Origin: Theropithecus gelada
Lineage: Eukaryota > Chordata > Mammalia > Primates > Cercopithecidae
Length of the DNA: 64,000 nt
NCBI RefSeq assembly: GCF_003255815.1
Contig: NC_037683.1
Coordinates: 81,215,790 to 81,279,789, forward strand
Direction of reading: 5' to 3'
Made by a program: the position numbers and the translations under genes. The notes under the pieces are model-generated. The model was not told where the DNA came from. It saw only the letters and a list, made by a program, of their open reading frames with translations, and searched no databases. Position 1 is the first letter of the stretch, and each line of letters opens with the position of its first letter. This document shows positions 1-10,280 of the stretch, in pieces.

Positions 1-849
1 AAAAAATCAAACAACCCCATCAAAAAGTGGGCGAAGGATATGAACAGACACTTCTCAAAAGAAGACATTTATGCAGCCAACAGACATGACAAAATGCTCA
101 TCATCACTGGTCATCAGAGAAATGCAAATCAAAACCACAATGAGATACCATCTCACACCAGGTAGGATGGCGATCATTAAAAAGTCAGGAAACAACAGAT
201 GCTGCAGAGGATGTGGAGAAACAGGAACACCTTTACACTGTTGGTGGGACTGTAAACTAGTTCAACCATTGTGGTAGACAGTGTGGCAATTCCTCAAGGA
301 TCTAGAACTAGAAATATCATTTGACCCAGTGATCCCATTACTGGGTATATACCCAAAGGATTATAAATCATGCTACTATAAAGACACATGCACACATGTT
401 TATTGCAGCACTATTCACAATTCACAACAGCAAAGACTTGGAACCAACCCAAATGTCCATCAATGACAGACTGGATTAAGAAAATGTGGCACATATACAC
501 CATGGAATACTATGTAGCCATTAAAAAGGATGAGTTCATGTCCTTTGTAGGGACATGGATGAAGCTGGAAACCATCATTCTGAGCAAACTATCACAAGGA
601 CAGAAAACCAAACACCACATGTTCTCACTCATAGGTGAGAATTGAACAATGAGAACACTTGGACACAGGAAGGGGAACATCACACACCGGGGCCTGTTGT
701 GGGGTGGGAGAAGCGGGGAGGGATAGCATTAAGAGAAATACCTAATGCAAATACGAGTTAATGGGTGTAGCACACCAACATGGCACATATATACATAAGT
801 AACAAACTTGCATGTTGTGCACATGTACCCTAGAACTTAAATAAAAAAA
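1..849 (+). mobile_element. LINE-1 3' end (L1PA-type), 5' part outside window
   Basis: This is the last third of ORF2 and the 3' UTR of a primate-specific LINE-1. The ORF2-like reading is broken by frame changes (one open piece stops near 275, the next starts near 281) and ends at a stop near 645. The 3' UTR follows with the G-rich tract near 700-720 and a terminal AATAAA with A-run at 840-850. The 3' UTR wording resembles older L1PA subfamilies (about L1PA5-8). The element cannot encode active protein. It abuts the EIF1 pseudogene and may have inserted into its 3' end. Confidence 0.93.
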
Positions 850-850
850 A

Positions 851-861
851 GGGGGGGGGGG
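851..861. repeat. G11 homopolymer
   Basis: Eleven consecutive G follow the L1 A-tail directly and precede the EIF1-like 3' UTR. Neither an L1 tail nor an mRNA end explains it. It could be a slippage product or an assembly artefact. Confidence 0.8.
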
Positions 862-2135
862 TTAAATACATTACACATAACATTAAAACTGGAGGGAAAA
901 CAAAACAAAACAAAACCAAACCTCAAAACCAGTTTGTTATTTCCCATGGCACTGGACAGCTGTTGCCATTAAGTTGCAAGCTCTACAGCTAGCTACATGA
1001 CTGCTACATCAGTTTGAGATTTGTTCCCTTGTCAAAGGTTTAACTTTGATGGAAGGTTGGCCTCACATTCTGGTGTTTGGATATCCCTTAGCTAGGATAT
1101 GTCTGGTCAAAAAGACCTCTGTGGCAAGCCAGATGTCCTATCATCTCACTACTGGGAAGGGGGCCTCTCTAAAACTCTGCTCCTGGTCAGGTTGGGGACA
1201 CCAGGGGATCTTTCTTTGACCACCAAAGGCTCCCTTCCAGTGGTAGAGCTGCTGTTGCTGCCTTACCCCATCCTCTCCTCTCAGATTCACCGAGGATTGT
1301 TCGGGTGGTGACATTCTCTTAGGACAGGGAACTCTGCAGAGGGAGAGCAGAGGAGCATCTGGCCAGACGTAGTTGTCTATGATCTTAGGGCTGAGTGTGG
1401 CTGAAACATGATGGTATTGCTTTGTTTCAGGCTTGACACTGCCAGGCGCCTACTGCTTGACCTCTGTTTAAATGAGGCACTTCAAGACTAGACAGCATGG
1501 TTCTTTTCAGTTTACTGCATGAAGGAGTTACCCTAGGCCAAGTTAAAAGCAGACCACAAATGGTTACGTTATACAAGCTGTGAGGTTTTTAAACTTGTGA
1601 CAAGGGACAGAAAGGAAATTCTACTCATTGCAAGGAAATCTTCACTCAAGCTTCAGCGAGCCATAGCACTTAAAACCCATGAACATTTAGCTGGTTGTCC
1701 TTAGCCATTCCAATCTCTATGAGGAACTGCCATATGTTCTTGCGCTGGTCACCCTGTAGCTGAATGACTTCTCCATATTCTGGATGCTCAATTACAGTAC
1801 CATTTCAGACAAATTTCTTTTTAAATGCCTGCATTGATTTATTTTTATCATAATCATCAGCAATCCCTTGGACAGAGTAAGGGTCTTCCTGCTGTTTCTC
1901 TGTTGGATGAATTCTTATACGGACATAATCCTCAGTGCCAGCAGGGAGCAGGTCATCACCCTTACTTGTATCAGCAAAGGGGTGGAAAGAATGGAGGTTC
2001 TGGATTGTGGACATACGATTCCTTGTCCTCAGTGGAAATGGCTGCAAAAGGGGGAAGTGGCAGGAGAAGGGGGAGCTGAGTCCTTGGCAGTGGCGGTGAC
2101 TCAGTGACTCGGGGCTCCTCAGATTCTTAACCTTA
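862..2135 (-). pseudogene. EIF1: Processed pseudogene of translation initiation factor EIF1
   Basis: On the minus strand the coding-equivalent runs from ATG at 2014-2012 to TAA at 1672-1670, with no introns, so this is a retrocopy. It begins MSTIQNLHSF and retains SKGDDLLPAGTEDY, VQGIADDYDK and, near the end, VIEHPEYGEVIQLQGDQRKN and a terminal HGF. HSF near the start and EIGMAKD near the end point to EIF1 rather than EIF1B. A 4-bp insertion after the RIRI codons shifts the frame and a 1-bp loss about a dozen codons later restores it, so the span is 345 bp against 342 in EIF1. A TGA at 1807-1805 replaces the Cys codon after KKF and kills the frame. Upstream (to about 2135) and downstream (to about 862) sequence resembles the EIF1 UTRs. 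No poly(A) tract is visible at the 3' end, where the L1 begins. EIF1 normally helps the 40S ribosome choose start codons; this copy cannot encode the factor. Confidence 0.93.
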
Positions 2136-2139
2136 AACA

Positions 2140-2690
2140 CTAGTGCTTGATATGGTTTGGATTTGTGTTCCCACCCAAATCTTATAAGTTCTAATCCTCC
2201 ATGCTGGAAGAGGGGCCTGGTGGGAAGTGATTAGATCATAGGGGCGGACTTCCCCCGCGAACTGGTTGTTTAAAAGTGCATAGCATCACCTTCTTCCCTC
2301 TTTTTTTCCTGCTCCCATCATGTAGGACATGACACCTTCCCCTTTGCCATCTACCATGACTGTAAGTTTCCTGAGGCTTCCCAGCCATGCCTCCTTTACA
2401 GCCTGTGGAACTGTGAGTCAGTGAAACCTTTTTACTTCATTAATTACCCAGTCTCAGGTAGCTCTTTGTAGCAGTACAAGAACAGACTAATACAGTTCTC
2501 AAAGTGGGCTCCCAGAACAGCGGCATCAGCATTATCTTCTGGGAACTTGCTAGAAATCCAAATTTTTGGGTCCATCCCAGACCTGTGGAAGCAGGAACTC
2601 TGGGTTTGGGGCCCTGCAATCTGCATTTTGATAACCCTCTAGGTGACTCTGAGGTAGGCCAAAAGTTGTCAAAACCCCTATCTTCAAAGA
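2140..2690 (+). mobile_element. MER5A-like hAT-Charlie MITE, split by an LTR
   Basis: The stretch from 2495 opens with TTCTCAAAGTGGGCTCC and continues through a degraded MER5A body. The first bases of the element (CTAGTGCT) lie at 2140-2147. The LTR at 2148-2494 sits between the two parts, so it inserted into this older element. Confidence 0.7.
2148..2494 (+). mobile_element. Solo LTR, ERVL-MaLR (MST/THE1 type)
   Basis: It starts TGATATGGTTTGG and ends GACTAATACA, the hallmark ends of MST/THE1 LTRs. Internal landmarks are GGCCTGGTGGGAAGTGATT, a conserved block after CCATGACTGTAAG and AATTACCCAGTCTCAGG. The length of 347 bp fits THE1/MSTA. The flanking 5-mers GTGCT and GTTCT form an imperfect 5-bp target duplication. 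No internal retroviral sequence is attached. Confidence 0.88.
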
Positions 2691-2804
2691 TGGGTTAACT
2701 GGGAAAAAATTATGCCCTAAGGCTCCAAGAGCCAAGAATATCCTCTGATTTTAAGAAAATGACACCTAGGGATTTAGAAAACATCCCTCAGGAGGCCTAA
2801 CTTT

Positions 2805-3770
2805 GTTTCACTCATTTATTCAAAAACAGTAACTGAGAACTCAGTATGCAATAGGCACAGTACTAGGCACTACAGTGGTGAACAAAATAAACTCAGTTCT
2901 TACCTTTTTGAGGCTTTAGGCATGAACTGTATGTGCACAAACGAAAAAAGTTATAAACATATTATCGTAAATGCTATGAAGGAGAAAAAAAAGGTGATGA
3001 GTGAGAATAACAGAGGCACCCTTCCTTAAGACTGAAGTTGAGCGTATGCAGATGCATAGGAATGGGTGGTCCTTAAGGGTCTTTCCAGGGAAACAACATT
3101 GAAACTAAGACCTGAAGGATAAGTAGGAGTTAACTAGGGGGAAGGTGGAAGGTGAAAATGGTCCCAGAAACAGCATACGGCCCAGAAATAGACCCACACA
3201 AATGTGCCCATGTGATTTTTGACAAAGGCATTTCAGAAAAGAAAAACTCTTTCAGAAAAGGAAGGAAAGTCTTTTCAACAAACAGTGTTACAGCAATCTG
3301 ATATCTATAGTCAAAATAATGAATCTTCTTGACCTTCTGTCTTATATAAAAGTTAATTCCAAATGGATCTTAAATCTAAAATTAAAACAAAAAACTATAA
3401 AACTTAAGAAAACCTAGAAGATCTTTAAGGCCTAGGGGTTGGAGAGGTCTAGACACAATACCAAAAGTAAAAGCCATAGAAATAAAAATTGACAATGTGG
3501 TCTTCATCAAAATTACAATCTTTTTTTTTTCTTTAAAAGGTCTGGAGGCTCAGGGCCAGAAAGAGCTCCATATATTTGAGCTACTGAGTTTTTAAGAGAG
3601 GGAAAGAGCAGGCTGGGCTGAAGTGAGAGGTAAGCAGAGGCTAGCTTATGAGATGTGCTTAGTCCTGTTGGTCATACTAGGAAGACTAGGTTTTCTTCTA
3701 AGTTAAAAGTCATTGATGGGTTTAAGCTGATGAGTAAAATAAAATAAATGATCTTATTTTTAAGTGTTAT
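2805..3770 (+). mobile_element. L2 LINE 3' region, split by an L1 fragment
   Basis: From 2805 it follows the L2 pattern: CATTTATTCAAAAACAG, GGCACAGTACTAGGCACTA, AGTGGTGAACAAAATAAAC, then ACCTGAAGGATAAGTAGG near 3110. After the L1 insert, L2 wording resumes near 3540 and ends with a TGATCTTATTTTTAAG-like block near 3750. Both halves are in the same order and orientation, which supports one interrupted element. Confidence 0.72.
3172..3522 (+). mobile_element. LINE-1 ORF2 fragment inside L2
   Basis: This is diverged L1 ORF2 3' sequence around CCAGAAATAGACCCACACA, TGATTTTTGACAAAGGC and AAAAGTAAAAGCCATAG. It ends in a T-rich stretch near 3522. It separates the two L2 halves. Confidence 0.75.
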
Positions 3771-3967
3771 GTTTATGCATAGGCTTCTTACTATATTTAA
3801 AGAGAGGCAGCTCTGGGCTTCCTTAGTTTATCATCATGGGGAAAGGACACTGGATATTCCAGGAATAGTTTATTCAGATTTCACATAGAGGATTTCACCT
3901 TGAAGATATAACCAGCCCTTCAATTTAAAAAATACACGTATTTTTTCCACTGTTTAAAGCAGAAAGG

Positions 3968-4108
3968 AGCTGAGTATGGTGGTACATACCTGTAGTCCCA
4001 GCTACTTGTGAGGCTGAGACAGGAGTTCGAGGCTGTAGTGAGCTATGATTGCACCTGTGAAGAGCCACTGCATTCCAGCCTGGGCAACCTAGGGAGACAC
4101 TATACCAC
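3968..4108 (+). mobile_element. Old Alu right arm (AluJ/FRAM-like)
   Basis: Only about 140 bp of one Alu monomer is present, from GCTGAGTATGGTGGTACATA to CATTCCAGCCTGGGCAACC. It is highly diverged and has no A-tail. A short CCA/CACC-rich stretch follows at 4108-4130. Confidence 0.75.
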
Positions 4109-4377
4109 CCCCACACCACCACCACCAAGAAAACAGAAAGGTTCATGCTAAATGGAAATTTCCCAGTTTTTCTTGTGTTTTCTTCAGAACATACAAGTTC
4201 CTAACTTAAGCTTTAAAGAGGTCAAGTGTCTGACCTAGAGGGGGCTTTACAATTTGCTGCCTGATAAAAGCTCTCACAATGTTAAATTTATGTTACCAAC
4301 ACAGCATACGCACCTCAGCTGAAAATGGATATGGGAAAAGCTGGAACCAGAGATTGAATTCGGAGTTTAAAAAGGCA

Positions 4378-5130
4378 GAACCAAATCAAAACCACAGTAT
4401 CACCTTATACTCATTAGGATGGCCACTATTAAAAAAAAAAAGAAGACAAAAACAAACAACAAAAAAACAAAGCATTTGGTAGCATGTGGAGAAACTGGAA
4501 CCCTACATTGGTGAGGGTTGTTGAAATTGTAAAATGGTGCAGCTGCTATAGAAAACAGTATAGAGGTTCCTCAAAAAAATAAGAACTACCATATGATCCA
4601 ACAACCCTACTTCCAGGTATATGTCCAAAAGAACTAAAAACAGGAACTCAAAGAGATATTTGTACCCCATGTTCACTACAGAATTATTCACAACGACCAA
4701 GGTGCAGAAGCAACCTAAATGTCCATTAACAGATGAGTGCCTAAGGAAAATGTGGTATATATATACAATGGACTATTAGCCTACAAAAAAAAAATTCTAT
4801 CACATGCTACATGAATAGAATGGAAACTTGAGGACACTAAGTTAAGTGAAATAAGCCAATCACAAAAAGCCAAATTTCTATGACATATACATGTACTTAA
4901 AAACTCAGAAACAGAAAGTAGAAAGGTTGGTGCCAGGGGCTGGCGCGAGGGGGAGGGGGAAACAAACAGTCGTTTGATGAGTATAGCATTTTAGTCATGT
5001 GAAATGGAAAAGTTCCAGAGATCTGTCATATGGCAATGTGCATACAGTTAACAATAATGAAATGTACACTTAAAAATTAAGAGGGTAAATCTGTGCTATG
5101 TGTTTTTTTACCACAATAAAAAAAAAGGAA
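4378..5130 (+). mobile_element. L1M (L1MB/L1MC-type) 3' end
   Basis: ORF2 C-terminal remnants (ACCATATGATCCAACAACCC, AATGTCCATTAACAGATGAG) run into an L1M 3' UTR (GCCAGGGGCTGG, TGTACACTTAAAAATTAAG, TTTTTTTACCACAATAAA). The reading frames are broken. The element ends in an A-run near 5130. Confidence 0.85.
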
Positions 5131-6366
5131 AAAAGTAGAAGTAGCATTTACAGTGCTCCAATCACACTCAAGGTCAAGCTGCCTTATGTTGCTTTCCTTT
5201 AGTGGAAATAAATCTCGCTTAAGCTTTTCACTTTTTAATAGAGGAGACTCAGAACAATATCTTCTTTTTTATTGTCACAGACTCTCCTGCTAGGACAAGC
5301 ACATCCGTTTCATGATTCTTTGAGTTCTGCTGACGTTCGCCTACTCATGCTAGACAGGCAAATATTCAGGCACAGGGAGGGAGTAGGGGCATCTGCCATG
5401 GAGATGCCTATTTAAAAATAAGAAATGACTGAAAAAGCCTGATCCCATTCTGTTGAGGAATGTCTTGGAAAACAGGAGTATGGTCAGAGACTGACCAATG
5501 ACAGGCCACACCCAGGAGACAGAGCCTTGTCCCCTGGTCAGCATGAGGTAGAGGCAGAAGGGGAAGACCACTGGCTCAGCCCCATCCATTTCCCAAGGAA
5601 GCTTTCGGAGCCTCTAATTCAAATATCAACCACTTCCGCCATGTTCAGCTGAGAAAATGCAACAGGCCAGAGGAAACAGATTCCACAGAAGGGACTTAAA
5701 TTCCTTCTTCCTCACACGGAGGTCTTATCTCTCCCTCTCTCCTTCTGAATAGGCTCTGACAGCAAGGTCTCAACTCCACCACACTAGGAAAGGCGCCAGA
5801 CTGTGGGACCTGCCAGAGAAAAGGCTTCACCCCTAACCCAGGCCTGAAAGGTTGCGCTCAAGCCAAAGACACAGGATGAACTCATGTCACAAGAAGACTG
5901 GCTCCCAGAGCCTGCAGTCTGACAGCAAGAAAGTACCAAAAGTGACTAGCTCCTGCAACGAGGCCCTGGGGCATTACTAAACTTTCAGCCTCCTAGGGCA
6001 GTAACACCTAAAGGGCAAGGTCTAAGGCAAGGAGGAAGCCAGAAGGCAAGATTCTCAAACTCAATGAATCCTGGGACTCAGTTATAAAGGGGAAAGGCCT
6101 GTTAATACATGTGTCATACTAAAGCAAAATTAATTTACAAACATTTGATTGAAACTCTGAGTAAGCAGGTAGGGAGAAGCAAAAACAAAATGTTTTAGCT
6201 ATCAAAGGAAGGGAAATAGTCATTAATGGCAAAATATTTGTTGTTTCTAAGTTAAGGTATCTGAAACCTCAATGACATTGCTTTTATTTGTTCTAGACTA
6301 CTTAAAAATATATAAAAACTGTGTGTTGATAAGCACTTACACAGGTCAACACTTTGTAACCACCTC
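5131..6366. other. No recognised element (5131-6366)
   Basis: About 1.2 kb of apparently single-copy sequence of moderate GC content. No repeat family, RNA gene or convincing exon is seen. The open frame at 5350-5589 (minus) has no recognisable motif. Confidence 0.5.
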
Positions 6367-6531
6367 ACTACTCAAAGTGCAGACCCCCAGGCAATCGCAG
6401 CAGCATCTGTCAGACTTGATTAAAAAAAAGCAGCATCTTGGGCCCTACCCTAGACCTATGGACTCAATCTGCATTCCAGCAAGACCCCCAGGTGATTTGT
6501 ATGCACATTGAAGTGGGAGGAGCACTGGTTT
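6367..6531 (+). mobile_element. MER5-type MITE remnant
   Basis: Landmarks in order are ACTCAAAGTGCAGACC, GGGCCCTACCCTAGACC, AATCTGCATTCCAGCAAG and GGTGATTTGTATGCACATT. It is followed by an Alu of minus orientation. Confidence 0.65.
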
Positions 6532-6582
6532 GACCTTTATTTTTCCTCATCAAGTCTTAAGCTTCCTAACCCATTACCTTTT

Positions 6583-6887
6583 TTTTTTTTTTTTTTTTTT
6601 TTTTTTGAGACGGAGTCTTGCTCTGTAGCCCGGGCTGGAGTGCAGTGGCCGGATCTCAGCTCACTGCAAGCTCCGCCTCCCGGGTTTGCGCCATTCTCCT
6701 GCCTCAGCCTCCGGAGTAGCTGGGACTACAGGCGCCCGCCACCTCGCCCGGCTAGTTTTTTGTATTTTTAGTAGAGACGGGGTTTCACCGTGTTAGCCAG
6801 GATGGTCTCGATCTCCTGACCTCGTGATCCGCCCGTCTCGGCCTCCCAAAGTGCTGGGATTACAGGCTTGAGCCACCGCGCCCAGCC
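6583..6887 (-). mobile_element. AluY, Old World monkey AluYRa-like
   Basis: Full-length Alu with a long T-run on this strand. It reads CAGTGGCCGGATCTCAGC and CCTCCGGAGTAGCTGG, and its end reads ACAGGCTTGAGCCACCG. These are the complements of the ATCCGGCCACTG, CTCCGGAGGC and CTCAAGCC markers. CCATTACCTTTT flanks it at 6571-6582 and 6888-6899, a clean target duplication. Confidence 0.9.
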
Positions 6888-6907
6888 CCATTACCTTTTT
6901 ATCTGGA

Positions 6908-7450
6908 GCGACCTACAGTGATGGTTCACAATCTTGGATTTTTTTTTTTTTTTTTTTTTGAGACAGAGTTTTGCTCTTGTTTCCCAGGCTGGAGTGCCAT
7001 GGAGTGATCTCCACTCACTGCAACCTCTGCCTCCCGGGTTCAAGCGATTCTCCTGCCTCAGCCTCCCGAGTAGCTGGGATTACAAGTGTGTGCTATCATG
7101 ACCGGCTAACTTCTTGTATATTTAGTAGAGATGGGGTTTCACCATGTTGGCCAGGCTGGTCCTGAACTCCTGACCGCAGGTGATCCACTTGCTTTGGCCT
7201 CCCAGAGTGCTGGGGTTACAGGTGTGAGCCACCGCGCCCGGCTGGATGATTATTAGAATTACTGTCTAGGCCTTACCAAAGACCAATTAAACTATTCTCT
7301 GGGGGTGGGATCTGAGCAGAAGTGTATTTCAAAGCTCCTCCAGGAGATTTCAACTACTACATTTGAGAGTTATTGGTCTATTCCAGTGGTTCTCAAAACG
7401 TGTTCAAAGATCAGCAGCATCACCATCACTAGGCAACTTGAACTTGTCAG
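6908..7450 (+). mobile_element. MER5-type MITE remnants, one split by an Alu
   Basis: MER5-like sequence precedes the Alu (AGTGATGGTTCACAATCTTGG) and continues after it (TCTCTGGGGGTGGGATCTGA, AAAGCTCCTCCAGGAGATTT). A second start, CCAGTGGTTCTCAAAACGTG, appears at about 7384, giving a second truncated copy to about 7450. Confidence 0.55.
6939..7243 (-). mobile_element. AluS
   Basis: Full-length Alu read as its complement, from the T-run at 6939 to ACCGCGCCCGGCT at 7243. Its divergence suits an AluS. It lies inside a MER5-type element. Confidence 0.93.
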
Positions 7451-7474
7451 AAAACCACATTTCTTTTTCCTTCC

Positions 7475-7515
7475 TCCCTTTATCTTTTTTTTTTTTCTCT
7501 CTCACACACACAAAT
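7475..7515. repeat. Pyrimidine-rich and (CA)n low-complexity tract
   Basis: A TC-rich stretch with T9-10 passes into CTCTCTCACACACACAA. Confidence 0.8.
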
Positions 7516-7783
7516 GCATATCCTGACTATGCTTATTAAAAAGGAACTCAGTAAAACTTGAGGAAATTCTCAGAAAGCAGGTATTTTGGTATCTCTTTCA
7601 TACAATGTATTTGGTACCTGAAACAAAAATATTTATGTCTTAGAAGGATGACTTAAAATTCACTTTAAAATGTGGATGCTGCTAGGGGCTGCTGTGGTCA
7701 TAGGGTCAAAGCAGACAATGGATGAGAAAACTATTGGAGTGGTAAATATATTGTCCCTTCTGGTTGAGTGTTTGAAAAAATAG

Positions 7784-7985
7784 TGGTTTGCAAACAAGTG
7801 ACGCTCTATGGGGCTTACCTGATAGCAACAGAATAGTAGTTCCTCCAAATCTGATAATATAGTATGCCAAGATTCTCCCAGAGATTTTGATTCAGTGAGT
7901 CTGACACAGGGTTAAAATTTACATTTCTAACAAATATTCTCAAGTGATTCTTGTCTTCAGCAAAATTTGGAAAACACACTGCCTT
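7784..7985 (+). mobile_element. MER5A-like MITE
   Basis: AGTGGTTTGCAAACAAGTGA begins it. The central TTTTGATTCAGTGAGTCTGA and TTACATTTCTAACAAATATT and the terminal GGAAAACACACTGCC match a degraded MER5A. Confidence 0.7.
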
Positions 7986-8004
7986 CTAAGACTCTTATTC
8001 TCTG

Positions 8005-8152
8005 GGCCACTGTTTCTCAAAGTGTGGCCGTGGACCAGTGGTGTCAGCATCACCTGGGGACTTATTAGAAATGCATATTCTTGGGCCCCACACTGGGCTA
8101 CTGAATTAGAAACTTTTCAGGTAAGTCCAGTCATCAGTGTGTTAACCACTGC
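8005..8152 (+). mobile_element. MER5A-like MITE
   Basis: CACTGTTTCTCAAAGTGTGG, CAGCATCACCTGGGGACTTA and TTCTTGGGCCCCACACTGGG are clear MER5A landmarks. The element starts about 20 bp after the previous one, in the same orientation. Confidence 0.85.
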
Positions 8153-8959
8153 ATGTGGCCACTTTCAGAACTTATATCTTTTAAGTAAAAACTATCTGCT
8201 CTTATTCAAATACCTAATTTTTAGTAAGAAGCCACTCAATTTCAGCCTCAGCTTGTGTCTTTCATGTGGAAGCATGAAAGGGCATAATGAACAGTCTTTG
8301 GCTGTAACCATGAAGTATCCATGCGGACAGGAACACATTGGAACACATTGCAAAAAATGAAAGCAGTTGTGCTAGTGTGATGGGAGCTTTAAAAAGTATT
8401 ACACAATTTTACTTTTATTGGAATGACAATCTAACAGCAACTGTAAACACAAAGAAAACACTAAGTATCCAATGTGATGAGGCTTGTTCATTGTCCTAGT
8501 TGCTTTCCTTTCCTTCTCTTTTTTTGTTTGAAGAAAACATATCAGCAATAAAGGTATGAAAACCAAACCAGATCACAGTTCCATTACCTCCAAATGCAAG
8601 AGAACTGCTTGAAAACAGGGGAGCATAAGACAAAGGACATTTATAACCCAGGGACAGGCTTTACAGAGCTCTTGAAACCTCCGAAATCATATGCAAAGTT
8701 TTGTGGTTTTCAGCAAACATGCATCATTCAAGGGAGAGGTTTTCAGCCTTTATTTAGTATCCAAAAGAAGTCAGACCCAAGGAAAGTCAACAACCCCTGA
8801 ATTTCCACGTATCTCAATGAATGCATATCTGAACAAAAGTCCTATTAATTTAATCTTCTCTTACATGAAAAAAAATTCTCTTACCTGGAAATCTTTTGCT
8901 CTGGCCTTAAAAACTGCTTGTGAGAACTAGAGACTCATCCACCACAGCAGAGCTTGGAG
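8153..8959. other. No recognised element (8153-8959)
   Basis: AT-rich sequence without a recognised family. GAACACATTG occurs as an exact 10-bp tandem pair at 8331-8350. No convincing exon is seen. Confidence 0.5.
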
Positions 8960-9155
8960 ACAAGCAAAGTAGTATCACTGGAGAGACCAAGAGCCTGGGA
9001 ACTGCATTTTCATTTCCACTTGGCCTCAAACCACCTCTGGGACTCTGGGAATATTACTTAAATGCTCTGGGCCTCGGATTCTTCATGTCCAGACTGGGAC
9101 AGCCCTAATGACACTTCCAGGCCTGACAGACATTCTATGATTACGCTCTTCTAAA
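8960..9155 (+). mobile_element. MIR SINE remnant
   Basis: The MIR core reads GACTCTGGGAATATTACTTA then GCCTCGGATTCTTCATGTCC, the degraded form of the TTACTTAACCTCT...CCTCATCT core. Confidence 0.6.
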
Positions 9156-9534
9156 TCCTGGGCCCACAGGGAACACAAGGCTCCCTTGAGCTGACGTTGC
9201 TAAATAAAGTTAAGGCGATATGGGATGCTGTGTATGAGTCAGCAGGACACAGGTCTTGCCTCACAGGACCCAGCTGTGTGCAGGAAGCTTCTCTGGCACA
9301 GTGAGGACTAGTCAGAGAATTCCCATTGCCGATGCCAGAAGAGATGCTGAAACACCTGGGCTCTGTGTTCTCCTCTAACTCAGCTCCCAGGGTGGCTACT
9401 TTTGTCCCATTCCTTCCAAATTAAGTTTTCTATTCCCTCTCCACGTACTAGTACTAAATATTCAACAATAAAGAAATGAAAGAGAGAGAAAGTAAAAAAA
9501 TCAGCCGTAATTCTACTACTATCAAGGTTTTGGT
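9156..9534. other. No recognised element (9156-9534)
   Basis: Unclassified sequence. A purine-rich stretch (GAAAGAGAGAGAAAG) lies near 9478. Confidence 0.5.
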
Positions 9535-10280
9535 GTATTGCTTCCCAGTTCTTCCTTGTGCTTATATAAGCATGTATGTACCTATACATTTTCCCCAAAT
9601 GTTCCTTTATAACTTTTAACTTCATATTAATCTTCCTAAGATAATAACCACATCTCTTTTTAATGGCTGCATAGTACTCCCCTTTCATATTTGTGTCGTT
9701 TGGCCTTTCTTTATTGTTGAATATTTAGATTCTTTCTTCACACTGCAAACACTTTATTTTATCTTTGAGACAGAGTTTCGCTCTTGTCACCCAGGCTGGA
9801 GTGCAATGAATGGCACGATCTCGGCTCACTGCAAACTCTGCCTCCCAGATTCAAGTGATTCTCCTGCCTCAGTCTCCTGACTAGCTGGGATTACAGGTGC
9901 GCACCACTATGCCTGGCTAATTTTTTTGTATTTTTAGTAGAGATGGGGTTTCACCATGTTGGCCAGGCTGGTCTCAAACTCCTGACCTCAGATGATCCAA
10001 CCCGCCTTAGCCTCCCAAAGTGCTGGGATTACAGGTGTAAGCCATCGCACTTGGCCCATGCTGCGAACACTTTGATGAACATACTTTTACATGCAGCTTT
10101 CTGTACCTGTCCAATAATTCCAAACGAATATGTGCAATAATTAATTATAAATGGGTAAATTACAAGAAGTGAATCTGTGAGATGAAGAAAATAAAGACTA
10201 CACATTCTAATGGATAATGTCAGGTTGTCCTTCAAAAAGGAGGTACTCATTTATATTCTCACCAAAATATTATAGGAGGG
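9535..10280 (-). mobile_element. Old L1M fragment, split by an Alu
   Basis: The complement of L1 ORF2 3' sequence is seen: TTTTTAATGGCTGCATAGTA and TGTTGAATATTTAGATTC before the Alu, then GCTGCGAACACTTTGATGAA and GTTGTCCTTCAAAAAGG after it. It is strongly diverged. Confidence 0.68.
9756..10057 (-). mobile_element. AluS
   Basis: Full-length Alu complement with a degenerate T-tail. The flanks CTGCAAACACTTT (9743-9755) and CTGCGAACACTTT (10061-10073) are a target duplication with one mismatch. It splits the L1M fragment. Confidence 0.92.

Noticed and set aside
71..645. L1 ORF2 pieces as a possible coding gene
   Set aside because: Frames are broken and the sequence is the 3' end of an L1PA element.
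5131..6366. Promoter or CpG island in the non-repetitive block
   Set aside because: CpG content is low and no TATA or initiator arrangement was convincing.
7944..8360. 138-codon open frame
   Set aside because: It runs through a MER5A-like element and unclassified sequence with no motif.
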